Below are positions 28,071 through 37,161 of a DNA stretch of 64,000 nt, one piece after another; positions within the stretch are counted from its first letter, which is position 1; each line of letters starts with the position of its first letter. Origin of the DNA: Aminobacter sp. AP02. GTDB taxonomy: Bacteria > Pseudomonadota > Alphaproteobacteria > Rhizobiales > Rhizobiaceae. The notes under the pieces are model-generated. The model made no database searches. It saw only the letters and a list, made by a program, of their open reading frames with translations, and had not been told where the DNA came from. The stretch is from positions 1 to 64,000 of the forward strand of contig NZ_QGGX01000020.1 of assembly GCF_003148805.1 (NCBI RefSeq). Direction: 5' to 3'. The translations under genes were made by a program, and so were the position numbers.

Positions 28071-28096
28071 GGAACCTGTCGGCAGCGGGAGGCGTT
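28071..28096 (+). promoter_or_regulatory. EcfG (general stress) promoter of csbD
   Basis: GGAAC (28071-28075), 17 bp, then CGTT (28093-28096) is an exact match to the alphaproteobacterial EcfG consensus. It lies 52 bp before the csbD start, giving a leader of about 45 nt. CsbD genes are known general-stress genes. Confidence 0.85.
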
Positions 28097-28147
28097 CACC
28101 CCTCAGTGCGGCGGACCTGTCGTGCCTATTCCAAAAGGAGAAATGCA

Positions 28148-28345
28148 ATGAATTGGAACCAGATCGAAGGCAATTGGGAGCAGTTCAAGGGCAAGATTCA
28201 GAGCCAGTGGGGCAAGCTCACCGATGACGATCTCGACGTCATCAAGGGCAAGCGCAAGGAACTCGCCGGCCGTCTCCAGGCACGCTACGGCAAGGCCCAG
28301 GAAGATGCCGAGAAAGACATCGACACCTGGCTGTCGCGCCACTGA
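28148..28345 (+). CDS. CsbD family stress protein
   Basis: A 65-aa hydrophilic helical protein with the family pattern MNWNQIEGNWEQFKGKIQ, then GKRKELAGRLQ. CsbD-like proteins are strongly induced under general stress but have no defined biochemical role. The start has AAAGGAG 7 bp upstream. An exact EcfG promoter precedes it and an intrinsic terminator follows, so it is a single-gene unit. Confidence 0.95.
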   Translation: MNWNQIEGNWEQFKGKIQSQWGKLTDDDLDVIKGKRKELAGRLQARYGKAQEDAEKDIDTWLSRH

Positions 28346-28371
28346 ACCGTTACTTGCAACATCGCTTGTTC

Positions 28372-28397
28372 AAAGCCCCGCCGCGTGCGGGGCTTTC
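28372..28397 (+). terminator. csbD terminator
   Basis: A 10-bp stem AAAGCCCCGC / GCGGGGCTTT (28372-28381 and 28387-28396) with a 5-base loop. It also lies at the end of the opposing Ldh gene and can serve both. Confidence 0.85.
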
Positions 28398-28401
28398 TCG
28401 T

Positions 28402-29421
28402 TCACCCGGACTGCCGCGCTGAGAACTCGGCAATGCGCGCATGCACCGGCGCCGGCACGGTGATGCCTTCGGCTTCCGATCGGGCGCGTGCGGCGGCTTT
28501 TGCCGGGCCGGGAATGTGGACGCCGTAACGGCCCGACAGCCGATCGAGCTGGACGCGCATGCGGATATCGAACCCGGGGTCAAAAAGCTTGGGGTCGAGC
28601 GCCACAATAAACAGGCCTGTATCAGGCGACTGGTGACCCTCGGTGATCGAGGGAGCGTCGAGCGACCAGTTGGCGCCCGATACGCCGGCGGCAAGCACCT
28701 CGACCATCAACGCGATGTTGGCGCCGCGTGCGCCGCCGAAAGCCAGCAGCACGCCCTTCATCGCCTTCTTGGCGTCGGTCGTCGGTTTGCCCCTTGCATC
28801 GAGCGCCCAGCCCTCGGGAATGGGCTCGCCGTCATGGGCTGCCTTGCGGACATTGACGAACGCCGTGGCGCTCGACGACTGGTCGATGATGAGCGGCGGG
28901 CCGTCGACGACCGGGGCCGCCAGCGATATCGGATTGGTGCAAAAGACCGGCTTGGTCGATCCGGAGCCGGCGACCAATGCCGGCCCGTTGGTTGCGGCCA
29001 GCGCCACCAGGCCCGCTTCGGCGAGGCGGCCGGTGAAATAGCCGAGCGCGCCGCAGGTATAGGTATTCTTTTGCGAGAAGATGGTGACGCCGAACAGGTG
29101 CGCCGCCTTGGCGATGTCGTTGAAGCTGCGGTCGAAGCCGGTATGCGCTGCGCCGCCTTGCCCGTCGGACAGGTAGATGGCGAGAGCGGGCCGATGGATG
29201 ACCGGTTCTGCCTTGCCATCGATACGCCCGGCCTGAAGGGCCTCGAGATAATCGATGTAGTGGGCAAGTCCGACGCTCGGCTGGCCGTCGGCCTCGGCGG
29301 CGACGGCGGCAAGCGCGATGGAACGCGCCGTTTCTTCGCTGGCGCCGGCACCGATGGCTGCCGAGATGCACAGCGAACGTGCCTCGTCGAGGCTGAGTGT
29401 GACAGTCTTGGTATGCGGCAT
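28402..29421 (-). CDS. Ldh-family NAD(P)-dependent oxidoreductase
   Basis: A 339-aa enzyme of the malate/L-lactate dehydrogenase-like (Ldh_2) family, which reduces 2-keto acids or cyclic imines such as piperideine- and pyrroline-2-carboxylate. Family marks are the N-terminal EADGQPSVGLAHYIDYL with the catalytic His, TNGPALVAGSGS and the C-terminal SPDTGLF segment. The start ATG 29421 lies 6 bp below the permease stop, so it is the last gene of the ABC importer operon. Given that context and the AruI-like gene nearby, a role in basic amino-acid or opine breakdown is inferred. Confidence 0.85.
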   Translation of the reverse strand: MPHTKTVTLSLDEARSLCISAAIGAGASEETARSIALAAVAAEADGQPSVGLAHYIDYLEALQAGRIDGKAEPVIHRPALAIYLSDGQGGAAHTGFDRSFNDIAKAAHLFGVTIFSQKNTYTCGALGYFTGRLAEAGLVALAATNGPALVAGSGSTKPVFCTNPISLAAPVVDGPPLIIDQSSSATAFVNVRKAAHDGEPIPEGWALDARGKPTTDAKKAMKGVLLAFGGARGANIALMVEVLAAGVSGANWSLDAPSITEGHQSPDTGLFIVALDPKLFDPGFDIRMRVQLDRLSGRYGVHIPGPAKAAARARSEAEGITVPAPVHARIAEFSARQSG

Positions 29422-29426
29422 GGGCG

Positions 29427-30236
29427 TTATCCCAGTCTGGCCGGAATCCGCGCCTCCAGTTTTCGGAAGGCGAAGACGAGAATGCCGGTGATGATCAGAT
29501 AGATAAGCGCGAGCAGCAAGAGCGGCTCGTAGACGATGAAGGTGTCCTGGCGAACGCGTGAAGCGACGGCATAGATGTCGATCACCGTGATGGTGGCGAC
29601 CAGCGGTGTCGCCTTGAGCTGGAGTACGGTTTCGCCGGCCAATGTAGGCAGCGCGCGGCTGACCGCCTGCGGCAGCCAGATCCGGCGGAAACGCTTCCAA
29701 GGGCTCATGCCGAACGCGCGGGCAGCCTCCAATTGACCCCGTGGCACGCCGGCAAAGGCACCGCGCATGACCTCGCCCTCATAGGCGGCATAAGACAAGG
29801 TCAGCGCCACGACTGCATAGGGCCAAGCTTGCCGCAGGATCGGCCATAGATCGGACTGCCTTATCCATGGATATTGCGGAAACAGCGATCCGAGGCCGTA
29901 GTAGAGCAACCAGAGCTGGAGCAGCAGCGGGGTGCCGCGGATGACCGTGCAGAACGCCTTCGCCGGCCAGGCGAGCCAGAACGGGCCGGCGGCCTGGGCA
30001 AGTCCGAGCGGGATGGCGAGCATGAAGCCGAGCGTGCAGGTCACCACCAGGATCCAGATGGTGCGCCAGATGCCGAGCAGCGCGAGGTCGAAATAGTTGG
30101 GCAGCCAGTCCCAGCGCATGAAGAAGATGGCCGAGAGTACCAGTGCAACGGCGATAGCGATCAGCACGATCCGGTGCGGCTGCAGCCATTCGGACCGCCC
30201 CGTGGAAGTTGATTCTGCTCGGGCTGCGGCGCTCAT
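29427..30236 (-). CDS. polar amino-acid ABC transporter permease (HisM type)
   Basis: A 269-aa permease with about five membrane helices. The EAA-type loop EAARAFGMSPWKRFRRIWLPQA near residue 165 contacts the ATPase. The RGTPLLLQLWLLYYGLG segment is typical of HisM/OccM permeases for basic amino acids and opines. Its start overlaps the previous permease by 4 bp. It forms the membrane pair with the HisQ-type gene. Confidence 0.9.
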   Translation of the reverse strand: MSAAARAESTSTGRSEWLQPHRIVLIAIAVALVLSAIFFMRWDWLPNYFDLALLGIWRTIWILVVTCTLGFMLAIPLGLAQAAGPFWLAWPAKAFCTVIRGTPLLLQLWLLYYGLGSLFPQYPWIRQSDLWPILRQAWPYAVVALTLSYAAYEGEVMRGAFAGVPRGQLEAARAFGMSPWKRFRRIWLPQAVSRALPTLAGETVLQLKATPLVATITVIDIYAVASRVRQDTFIVYEPLLLLALIYLIITGILVFAFRKLEARIPARLG

Positions 30237-30991
30237 TGGCCGCTCTCCGTCACCGGAGGCATGCCGCGCCGGGCCCAGCGTTCGATGCGGCCGATGATGA
30301 CGTTGGAAAACAGCGTCAGCAGCAGATAGAGCACGCCCGCGGCGACGAAGAAGGTAAAATAGGCCTTGGTCGTGGCGCCGGCCTGGCGGGTTTCCTGGGT
30401 CAGCTCATTGAAGCCGACGACGGCCAGAAGCGCGGTGTCCTTGGTGGCGATGAGCCAGAGATTGGCGAGGCCGGGAATGGCGAAGGGCAGCATCGCCGGC
30501 AAGGTGATGCGGCGCAGCATCTTGCCGGGCGGCATGCCATAGGCGCGGGCAGCCTCGATCTGGCCTTGCGGGATGGCAAGGATGGCACCGCGGATGACTT
30601 CTGTGGCATAGGCGCCCTGGACGACGCCGAGCACGCAGATGCCGGCGACAAGGCCGGATATGTCGATGGGCGCATAGCCGAAGCTGTCGAGCGCGCGGTT
30701 GATGAGGTCGGTGCCGGCATAATAGAGCAAGAGGATCAGCACCAGTTCCGGCACGGCGCGCACGACCGTGGTGTAGATCTCCATCAGGTCGCGCACCATC
30801 GGGCTGCCATAAAGTTTGCCCCAGGCGCCGGCGATTCCGATCGCGAGACCTAGGCCGAAGGCCCCGACAGCGATCTGGATGGAGTTGGCGAGCCCGCGCA
30901 AGAGATTGGCGCCCCAGCCGGGCGGCGAGATCGACAGCAGCTCGATGGTGGCTGATTGCAGCATCGGGTTCAGGAGGTTCTCGATCGGCAT
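30233..30991 (-). CDS. polar amino-acid ABC transporter permease (HisQ type)
   Basis: A 252-aa permease, partner of the downstream HisM-type gene. Visible features are the YTTVVRAVPELVLILLLYYAGT segment and the EAA loop EAARAYGMPPGKMLRRITLPAM. Both belong to the HAAT/PAAT transporter family. It lies about 98 bp below the binding-protein gene, separated by a strong hairpin that should lower its expression relative to the binding protein. Confidence 0.9.
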   Translation of the reverse strand: MPIENLLNPMLQSATIELLSISPPGWGANLLRGLANSIQIAVGAFGLGLAIGIAGAWGKLYGSPMVRDLMEIYTTVVRAVPELVLILLLYYAGTDLINRALDSFGYAPIDISGLVAGICVLGVVQGAYATEVIRGAILAIPQGQIEAARAYGMPPGKMLRRITLPAMLPFAIPGLANLWLIATKDTALLAVVGFNELTQETRQAGATTKAYFTFFVAAGVLYLLLTLFSNVIIGRIERWARRGMPPVTESGQ

Positions 30992-31033
30992 GCTCCTCGA
31001 TGGCGCCTCAGGAAAACGATGAGCGGCGGTGAC

Positions 31034-31065
31034 AAAAAACCTCGCCCCGGCTTGCGGGGCGAGGG
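31034..31065 (-). terminator. intercistronic hairpin below the binding protein
   Basis: Stem CCTCGCCCC / GGGGCGAGG (31040-31048 and 31056-31064), followed on the minus strand by six T. It is a typical terminator-like element between a binding-protein gene and its permeases, allowing high binding-protein and lower permease levels. Confidence 0.75.
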
Positions 31066-31088
31066 TGGCTATGTGGCGTCAGCGGACG

Positions 31089-31868
31089 TCACTTGCCGTA
31101 AATGTCGAAGTCGAAATATTTCTTGGTGATCTCGGCATATTTGCCATTGTCGCGCAGGGCCTTGATGGCGGCGTTGAACTTTGCCTTCAGCGCCTCGTCG
31201 CCCTTGCGCAGGCCAACGCCGACGCCAGGTCCGAGCACTTCGAGGTCTTCGGCGACGTCCCCCTTCATGTCGCAGCAGGCCTTGCCCGCGTCGGTGTCAA
31301 GGTAGGTCTTGAGCGACAGCGAATCCGCTTGCACCGCGTCGATGCGGCCGGCGGCGAGGTCCGCCTGTGCCTCATCCTGCGTCTGGTAGATCTTGATCTC
31401 GGCGGCGCCTTCGCCGAAGTGCTTCTTGGCGTATGCCTCATGCACGGTCGACACCTGCACGCCGATGATCTTGCCCTTCAGCCCTTCCGGCGTGGCGTCG
31501 AACTTGGCGTCCTTGGCGCCGATAATGCCGGTGGGTGTGTTGTAATATTTGTCGGAGAAGTCGATCGACTTCTTGCGCTCGTCGGTGATCGACATCGAGT
31601 TGATGATGGCGTCGATCTTTTTGGAATTGAGCGCCGGAATGAGGCCGTCCCACGCTGTCATGGTGATGGTGCATTCAAGCTTGGCCTCGGCGCAGAGCGC
31701 TTCGATCATGTCGATCTCCCAGCCGCCCCATTTACCGGAAGCGTCGGGCGATTCGAAGGGCGGGTAGGGTTCGGGCGCCATGCCGACCTTGATCGCCTCG
31801 GCGCTGGCGCCTCCCGCGCTCAAGCCAAGAACCAAGGCCAGGGCCGCTGTAGCAAGCAGTGCTTTCAT
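31089..31868 (-). CDS. amino-acid ABC transporter substrate-binding protein
   Basis: A 259-aa periplasmic binding protein of family 3. It has a signal peptide ending in GGASA, then the ligand-domain pattern YPPFESPDASGKWGGWEIDMIEALC, MSITDERKKSIDFSDKYY and GKIIGVQVSTVHEAY. The pattern is that of Lao/Occ-type proteins for lysine, arginine, ornithine or opines. The ligand cannot be told from sequence alone. It is the second gene of the operon, after the ATPase. Confidence 0.9.
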   Translation of the reverse strand: MKALLATAALALVLGLSAGGASAEAIKVGMAPEPYPPFESPDASGKWGGWEIDMIEALCAEAKLECTITMTAWDGLIPALNSKKIDAIINSMSITDERKKSIDFSDKYYNTPTGIIGAKDAKFDATPEGLKGKIIGVQVSTVHEAYAKKHFGEGAAEIKIYQTQDEAQADLAAGRIDAVQADSLSLKTYLDTDAGKACCDMKGDVAEDLEVLGPGVGVGLRKGDEALKAKFNAAIKALRDNGKYAEITKKYFDFDIYGK

Positions 31869-31920
31869 GCTGTCACTCCCGTTTGTCGTCGTTTCGGATG
31901 TTCCCCTGATTTCGTCCGCG

Positions 31921-32733
31921 CTATCCGATGCTGCGGATGAATTGCTTGAGGCGCTCCGATTTCGGAGCGCCGAATATCTGTTCGGGCGGGCCTTCTTCCT
32001 CGACCACGCCGTTCCAGAGATAGATCACATGTGTCGCAACCTCGCGGGCGAACTTCATCTCATGGGTTACCAACACCATGGTGCGGCCCTCGCGGGCGAG
32101 GTCGCCGATGACCTTGAGCACTTCGCCGACCAGTTCAGGATCGAGTGCAGAGGTCGGTTCGTCGAACAGCATGACGCGCGGCTGGACGGCAAGCGCTCGC
32201 GCGATCGCCGCGCGCTGCTGCTGGCCACCTGAGAGATAGGCGGGATAAACATCGCGCTTTTCGGCGAGGCCGACACGGGCCAGGAGCTTTTCGGCTTCGA
32301 CGATGGCGTCACTGCGCTTGACGCCCAAAACATGCACCGGCACCTCGATGACGTTTTCGATCAGCGTCATGTGGCTCCACAGATTGAAGCTCTGGAACAC
32401 CATGCCAAGCCGCGAGCGGATGCGCTCGATCTGGCGCCGGTCGGCCGGCACGCTGTCGCCCAGGCTGTTGGGCTTGAGCCGGATCTGCTCGCCATTGACG
32501 CGGATGATGCCGCTGGTGGGGTTTTCCAGGCAGTTGATGCAGCGCAGCAGCGTCGACTTGCCCGAGCCCGAGCCGCCGATGATCGCCACCACCTCGCCGT
32601 CGCGGGCAGACAGCGAAACGCCCTTCAGCACATGCAACTGGCCGAACTTCTTGTGCAGGTTTTCGACATGGATGGCTTCGGCGGCGACGCCGTCTGTGGG
32701 GGCAGGGCGTTGGGCTGCAACAACTGCAGCCAT
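31921..32733 (-). CDS. amino-acid ABC transporter ATP-binding protein
   Basis: A 270-aa ABC ATPase. Walker A is GGSGSGKST, the signature is YLSGGQQQRAAIARAL, Walker B is VMLFDEPTSALD, and the H-loop is in VLVTHEM. It belongs to the HisP/OccP type. It is the first gene of the importer operon and is divergent from the TetR gene. The intergenic region of about 270 bp between them includes an AT-rich stretch (32895-32940) where the TetR protein may bind. Confidence 0.93.
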   Translation of the reverse strand: MAAVVAAQRPAPTDGVAAEAIHVENLHKKFGQLHVLKGVSLSARDGEVVAIIGGSGSGKSTLLRCINCLENPTSGIIRVNGEQIRLKPNSLGDSVPADRRQIERIRSRLGMVFQSFNLWSHMTLIENVIEVPVHVLGVKRSDAIVEAEKLLARVGLAEKRDVYPAYLSGGQQQRAAIARALAVQPRVMLFDEPTSALDPELVGEVLKVIGDLAREGRTMVLVTHEMKFAREVATHVIYLWNGVVEEEGPPEQIFGAPKSERLKQFIRSIG

Positions 32734-33002
32734 CAGCGATGGCCCCAGTGCGTGAACGTTTTCCCGTCAGCGTGCAATCGGCTGCTCATGGTTCGCGTCG
32801 CGATGTCCCCGGGCGGTGAGGATGGACCTTCAAGCCTTGCGGCGTCAACGGCACCATTCCCGCTTCTTGTCGCCATTACGGCACTTGCGACGTTGTTATG
32901 CAAGTGTATAAATATTGGTACGATCAAACTTTCTCCGGAAGATGCGAAGGTGATGGCACACGGCTCACTGCCCATGGCGCCGTCGCGCCAGGTAATTGCG
33001 CG

Positions 33003-33650
33003 ATGACGGTCGCTGGCCGGCGAAAATTCCGTCGCGAAGGCGAGGAGCGCCGGCGGCAGGATCTGATCGAGGCGACCCTCGATTGTGTCGCTGAACACGG
33101 GCTGCAGGGTGCTACCGTCAGGGCGATAGCATCGCGCGCCGGCGTGACAGCCGGGCTGATACGGCACTATTTCCCCGGCAAGGAAGAGCTTCTGCAGGCA
33201 TCCTATGCGACGATCATGGGGCGCATGACCGAGCTTGCGAAGACGGCACTCGCGACCGTCGAGCAGGATCCGCGGCGGCGCCTCGCGGCATTCCTCGAGG
33301 CAAGCCTAGTGCCTCCGGTCATCGATGTCAGGACATTTTCCATCTGGGGGAGCTTCATCGGCCGGGCAGGGTCGGACCCGGCGCTGGGCGTCGCTCACCG
33401 GGCTGGCTATCTCGGTTTCCGCGACGAGGTCGAAACGTTGGTCGCCGAGGTGTTCTCGGGCTCGGGGCGGCTGGCGAGTGCAGGCGAACTGCGCAGGCAC
33501 GCTATCGCCATCAACGCCATCATCGACGGATTGTGGGTCGAAGGCTGCCTGGCCGGCGACATGTTCGAGAACGGCGAACTGGCCGAAATCGGGATCGGCT
33601 CGGTCGAAGCGATGCTCGGCTTGAGATTGCGGCGGGAGGAACTGGCATGA
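33003..33650 (+). CDS. TetR-family regulator (BetI-like)
   Basis: A 215-aa repressor. The HTH is GATVRAIASRAGVTAGLIRHYFPGKEELL (residues about 36-64), typical of TetR/BetI. The C-terminal half is a helical ligand domain. Its stop overlaps the next start as ATGA, so it is co-translated with the TPP enzyme. It probably controls its own operon and perhaps the divergent ABC operon. No ribosome site stands out before ATG 33003. Confidence 0.88.
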   Translation: MTVAGRRKFRREGEERRRQDLIEATLDCVAEHGLQGATVRAIASRAGVTAGLIRHYFPGKEELLQASYATIMGRMTELAKTALATVEQDPRRRLAAFLEASLVPPVIDVRTFSIWGSFIGRAGSDPALGVAHRAGYLGFRDEVETLVAEVFSGSGRLASAGELRRHAIAINAIIDGLWVEGCLAGDMFENGELAEIGIGSVEAMLGLRLRREELA

Positions 33651-35224
33651 CGACGATCGGCGAAGCTCTCATCGAGTTGCTCGAGGCCTATGGCGTCGAC
33701 ACGGTATTCGGTATCCCTGGCGTGCATACCATCGAACTCTATCGCGGGCTGGCGCGGTCGAAGATCCGCCATATCACGCCGCGCCACGAGCAGGGCGCCG
33801 GCTTCATGGCCGATGGTTATGCTCGAGCGTCAGGGCGGCCAGGCGTCGCCTTCGTCATCACCGGTCCGGGGCTGACCAACACCATCACGGCGATGGCCCA
33901 GGCGCGGGCCGACTCCGTGCCGATGCTGGTGATTTCAGGCGTCAACGCCACACCGACGCTCGGCAAGGGGCTCGGCTATCTGCACGAACTGCCGGATCAG
34001 CTGGGCATGATGGCAAAGGTGGCGTTGTCGTCGAAGCGGGTGACTGAGGCAGCGGAACTGCCTGGAGCTGTATCAGAGGCCTTCGAGATTTTTGCGACCC
34101 GGCGGCCCGGCCCGGTGCATATCGAGATCCCGCTCGATGTGATGGGCAGGCCGGCGGATGGGCTGAAACCGTTGCCGAAGCGCGAGATTGCGCAAGTCGT
34201 TGACGAGACGGCGATTGCCGAGGCCGTTCACCTGATCCGCGAGGCGAAGCGACCGCTGATCCTCGCTGGCGGTGGCGCGAAAGGCGCTGAAGCGGCGCTT
34301 TTTGGGCTGGCCGAGAAACTCGATGCGCCGGTCGTGACCACGGCCAACGGTCGCGGTTTGCTGCACGGCCGCGGCCTCAGCGTGCCCGCGAGCCCCAGCC
34401 TGAAAGCGGTGCGGTGCCTGATCGCCAATGCCGATCTGGTGATTGCCGCCGGCACCGAGTTCGGTCCGACCGACTACGACATGTATGGCGATGGCGATTT
34501 TGTGCTGCCGAAAAACCTCATCCGGATCGACATCGATGGCGCGCAGCTTGGACGGCGACCGGCCGCCGTTTCGATCCTGGCCGATGCGGTTGAGGCTCTT
34601 GAGAGACTGAAAGCCGGACTTGGAAGCGAGGGGCGATCGGCTGAAGGTGCCGCACGCGCCAAGGCAGCGCGGGAGGCTGCGTGGGAAGAGATCGGCCCAA
34701 CCATGCGCGAGCAGGTCAAAGCCGTCGAGACGATCCGGGCCGCACTGCCCGGCTCGATCATCGTTGGCGACTCCACCCAGCCGGTCTACGCCGCCAATCT
34801 CTACTACGACCATGACCGTCCGGGCGGCTGGTTCAACGCCGCGACGGGCTATGGCGCGCTCGGCTATGGCCCGCCGGCGGCGATAGGCGCTGCTTTGGCT
34901 GTACCCGATGCGCCAGTCGTTTGCCTGAGCGGCGATGGCGGTTTCCAGTTCACGCTGCCGGAACTGGGAGCAGCGCTCGATGCGAATGCGCCCGTCATCT
35001 TCGTCGTGTGGAACAATCGCGGCTATCGCGAGATTGAAACCTCGATGCTCGATGCCGGCATCGAACCTGTCGGCGTGTCGCCGGTGCCACCGGACGTGCT
35101 GCTGGTTGCGCAAGCCTATGGCCTCCAGGCAGAGCGCCTGTCTGACATCGGAGCGCTTGACGGTGCGCTGAAGAAAGCACGCTCGACGGCAAAACCCTGT
35201 CTGATAGAAATTACCGTCGAATAG
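33647..35224 (+). CDS. TPP-dependent decarboxylase, AruI-like
   Basis: A 525-aa acetolactate-synthase-fold enzyme. The N-terminal FGIPGVHTIELYRGL and RHEQGAGFMADGYARASG segments carry the TPP-activating Glu; the TPP motif GDGGFQFT...NNRGY is at about 425-460. Overall it most resembles 5-guanidino-2-oxopentanoate decarboxylase (AruI) of arginine transaminase catabolism, rather than biosynthetic IlvB. Substrate assignment is by similarity recalled from memory. GGGAGGA precedes the start. It forms an operon with TetR and an SDR. Confidence 0.78.
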   Translation: MTTIGEALIELLEAYGVDTVFGIPGVHTIELYRGLARSKIRHITPRHEQGAGFMADGYARASGRPGVAFVITGPGLTNTITAMAQARADSVPMLVISGVNATPTLGKGLGYLHELPDQLGMMAKVALSSKRVTEAAELPGAVSEAFEIFATRRPGPVHIEIPLDVMGRPADGLKPLPKREIAQVVDETAIAEAVHLIREAKRPLILAGGGAKGAEAALFGLAEKLDAPVVTTANGRGLLHGRGLSVPASPSLKAVRCLIANADLVIAAGTEFGPTDYDMYGDGDFVLPKNLIRIDIDGAQLGRRPAAVSILADAVEALERLKAGLGSEGRSAEGAARAKAAREAAWEEIGPTMREQVKAVETIRAALPGSIIVGDSTQPVYAANLYYDHDRPGGWFNAATGYGALGYGPPAAIGAALAVPDAPVVCLSGDGGFQFTLPELGAALDANAPVIFVVWNNRGYREIETSMLDAGIEPVGVSPVPPDVLLVAQAYGLQAERLSDIGALDGALKKARSTAKPCLIEITVE

Positions 35225-35257
35225 GCCGCGCTGCGCGGCCGGTCGCGGGAGTTGAGC

Positions 35258-35965
35258 ATGACGAGAAGTTTCGAAGGCCGGCACGTCGTTGTATCAGGCG
35301 CAACCGGTTCGCTGGGAGCTGCGGTAACCAGGCACTTGCTTGGCGAAGGTGCTGTCTGCCATCTGCCCGTCAGCCGGGCGAAAGCGCCGGAGGGTTTCGA
35401 ATTCGCCGGTCATGAACGCGTGCATATCGCCACCGGCGTCGACCTGACCGACGCCAGGGCCGTCGATGCCTTCTATAAGGCCGTCCCCAGCCTCTGGGCC
35501 TCGATCCATTCAGCCGGCGGCTTCGACATGGCGCCGATCGACAAGGTCGATCCCGACCAGTTCGGCCAGATGATGGACATTAACGCCAAGACCGCCTTCT
35601 TGTGCTGCCGTGCTGCTGCCCGCTCGATGCTTGCCGGCAAGGCCGGCGGCCGCATCGTCAACGTCTCCGCGCGTGCCGGCATCGAACCGCGCAAGGGTGG
35701 CGGAATGGCCGCTTATGCGGCGAGCAAGGCCGCCGTTGCGGCGCTTACCTTTGCCTTAGCCGAGGAGCTGAAGGGCGCTGACATATTGGTCAACGCCGTG
35801 GCGCCGTCCACGCTCGACACGCGGGCGAACCGCGCCGACATGCCCAAGGCGGATTTCGCCAAATGGGTCAGCCTGGAAGCTGCGGCGGCTGCCATCGCGC
35901 ATCTCGCTTCGCCTGCCAACCTGGTCACCAGCGGCACGGTGGCGGCCCTTTACGGACGAGCCTAG
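35258..35965 (+). CDS. SDR family oxidoreductase
   Basis: A 235-aa classical short-chain dehydrogenase. Cofactor motif SGATGSLGAAV (about 13-23), HSAGGF, and catalytic YAASK are present. GGGAG lies 7 bp before ATG 35258, favouring it over TTG 35252. It is the third gene of the TetR operon, so it may oxidise or reduce the aldehyde or alcohol formed after the AruI-like decarboxylase; this is inferred from context. Confidence 0.85.
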   Translation: MTRSFEGRHVVVSGATGSLGAAVTRHLLGEGAVCHLPVSRAKAPEGFEFAGHERVHIATGVDLTDARAVDAFYKAVPSLWASIHSAGGFDMAPIDKVDPDQFGQMMDINAKTAFLCCRAAARSMLAGKAGGRIVNVSARAGIEPRKGGGMAAYAASKAAVAALTFALAEELKGADILVNAVAPSTLDTRANRADMPKADFAKWVSLEAAAAAIAHLASPANLVTSGTVAALYGRA

Positions 35966-36021
35966 CGGGCCGCTGGCGCAGGAAAACTGCGATCGGCTGA
36001 CCGGTCGGACGCAGGGGCGCT

Positions 36022-37161
36022 TTAGTGCGCGAGCCCGCCACTTGCGACGCCGAGCAGCCTTGCCGGCAGGTAGATGACCAGCGAGGCAGCCCCGGTGATG
36101 ATGTTGGTGCTGTCGGCGAGAAGGGTCTCGCCCTGGGCGCCTTCTCCGCGCACGCCGATGTCACGGTTCAGGGCCCCGCTGGCAGCCAGCGCCATGAGTG
36201 TTGGCGAGCTGGCGAAGACGTCGTGGCTGCCGCCATCGAGATCGGAAGTGTCGAGAACGGTGATGTTTTCGTCCTGCAGCGCCTGGATGTCAGCTCCGCT
36301 GCCTACGCGGGGGTGCCCCCCCGTAAGCCTGCCCGAAACGCCGAGCGCCTTGTCCTTGCGCGACACCAGGATGGTGAAGGGACGCGGCAACGGGTCGATG
36401 TCGCGCACCTGGCTCTGGAACACGTCGATGTCGATGTCGGGCGCAGCCAGGATCACCCCGCCGAGACGGTTGATGTATTGTTGGCGTCCACTGAGTGCCA
36501 GGCTGCGCAGCGCCTCCATCACCACATATGTGCCCATCGAATGGCCGACCAGGACGATGCGCTTGGCCTTGGTGCGGGTCGCGATCTCGATGGTTTCGGC
36601 AAGCCCGTCGCGGCTGTAGGCGGCACTGTCGCGATCATAGACGTAGAGCGGCAGCGAACCGCCCGAGGGCCAGGCGTAGTGTAGTGCCACCGCCTTGACG
36701 TGGTAGTCGTTCATGATTTGCGCGTTGCGGAAGACGCTGTCGGCGAAATTGTTGTTGTAGCCGTGGACGAAAATGGCGATTTCGCGCTCATTTGCCGGGC
36801 GCTTCGCCAGCGCCGCGTCCAGCGCGTCGACGAATTGCTGCTTGTCGTCATAGGGCTGGAAGCTGCGGGCGAGGAAATCGCGCGCCGGATTGGGCGCGCG
36901 GTCGCTCTTTTCGACCTTGCCTGGGACGTGGGTCTTGGGGATGCCGATCTCGAACTTGGCGAAGTTGAGCGATTTCGCCCGGGCAGCCGAAAAAGGCGCT
37001 GCGAGGTCATCGGAGCGCGCACGCATAGTCGAGACGTAGACCGGCACCACAACCGCCGACTCGCCCTCCCGGCTGTCGCCGAGGCCGAGTACGGCTCTGC
37101 CGGCACAGCCGGACACCACCAGCAACACGAGAAAGAACGTCAGAAAACGCAACTTGGTCAT
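36022..37161 (-). CDS. alpha/beta hydrolase lipoprotein (DUF900)
   Basis: A 379-aa lipoprotein. The N-terminus is a signal peptide with lipobox VSGC (Cys about residue 19). The DUF900 hydrolase core holds IFVHGYNNNF and the nucleophile elbow GHSMGTYV, with an Asp/His toward the C-terminus (SHDVF). It should be anchored in the membrane facing the periplasm. The substrate is unknown. ATG 37161 is chosen for the signal peptide. Confidence 0.88.
   Translation of the reverse strand: MTKLRFLTFFLVLLVVSGCAGRAVLGLGDSREGESAVVVPVYVSTMRARSDDLAAPFSAARAKSLNFAKFEIGIPKTHVPGKVEKSDRAPNPARDFLARSFQPYDDKQQFVDALDAALAKRPANEREIAIFVHGYNNNFADSVFRNAQIMNDYHVKAVALHYAWPSGGSLPLYVYDRDSAAYSRDGLAETIEIATRTKAKRIVLVGHSMGTYVVMEALRSLALSGRQQYINRLGGVILAAPDIDIDVFQSQVRDIDPLPRPFTILVSRKDKALGVSGRLTGGHPRVGSGADIQALQDENITVLDTSDLDGGSHDVFASSPTLMALAASGALNRDIGVRGEGAQGETLLADSTNIITGAASLVIYLPARLLGVASGGLAH

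Noticed and set aside
33533-33646. 38-residue N-terminal extension of the TPP enzyme
   Set aside because: It lies within the TetR gene in another frame, whereas ATG 33647 has GGGAGGA and begins family-like sequence.
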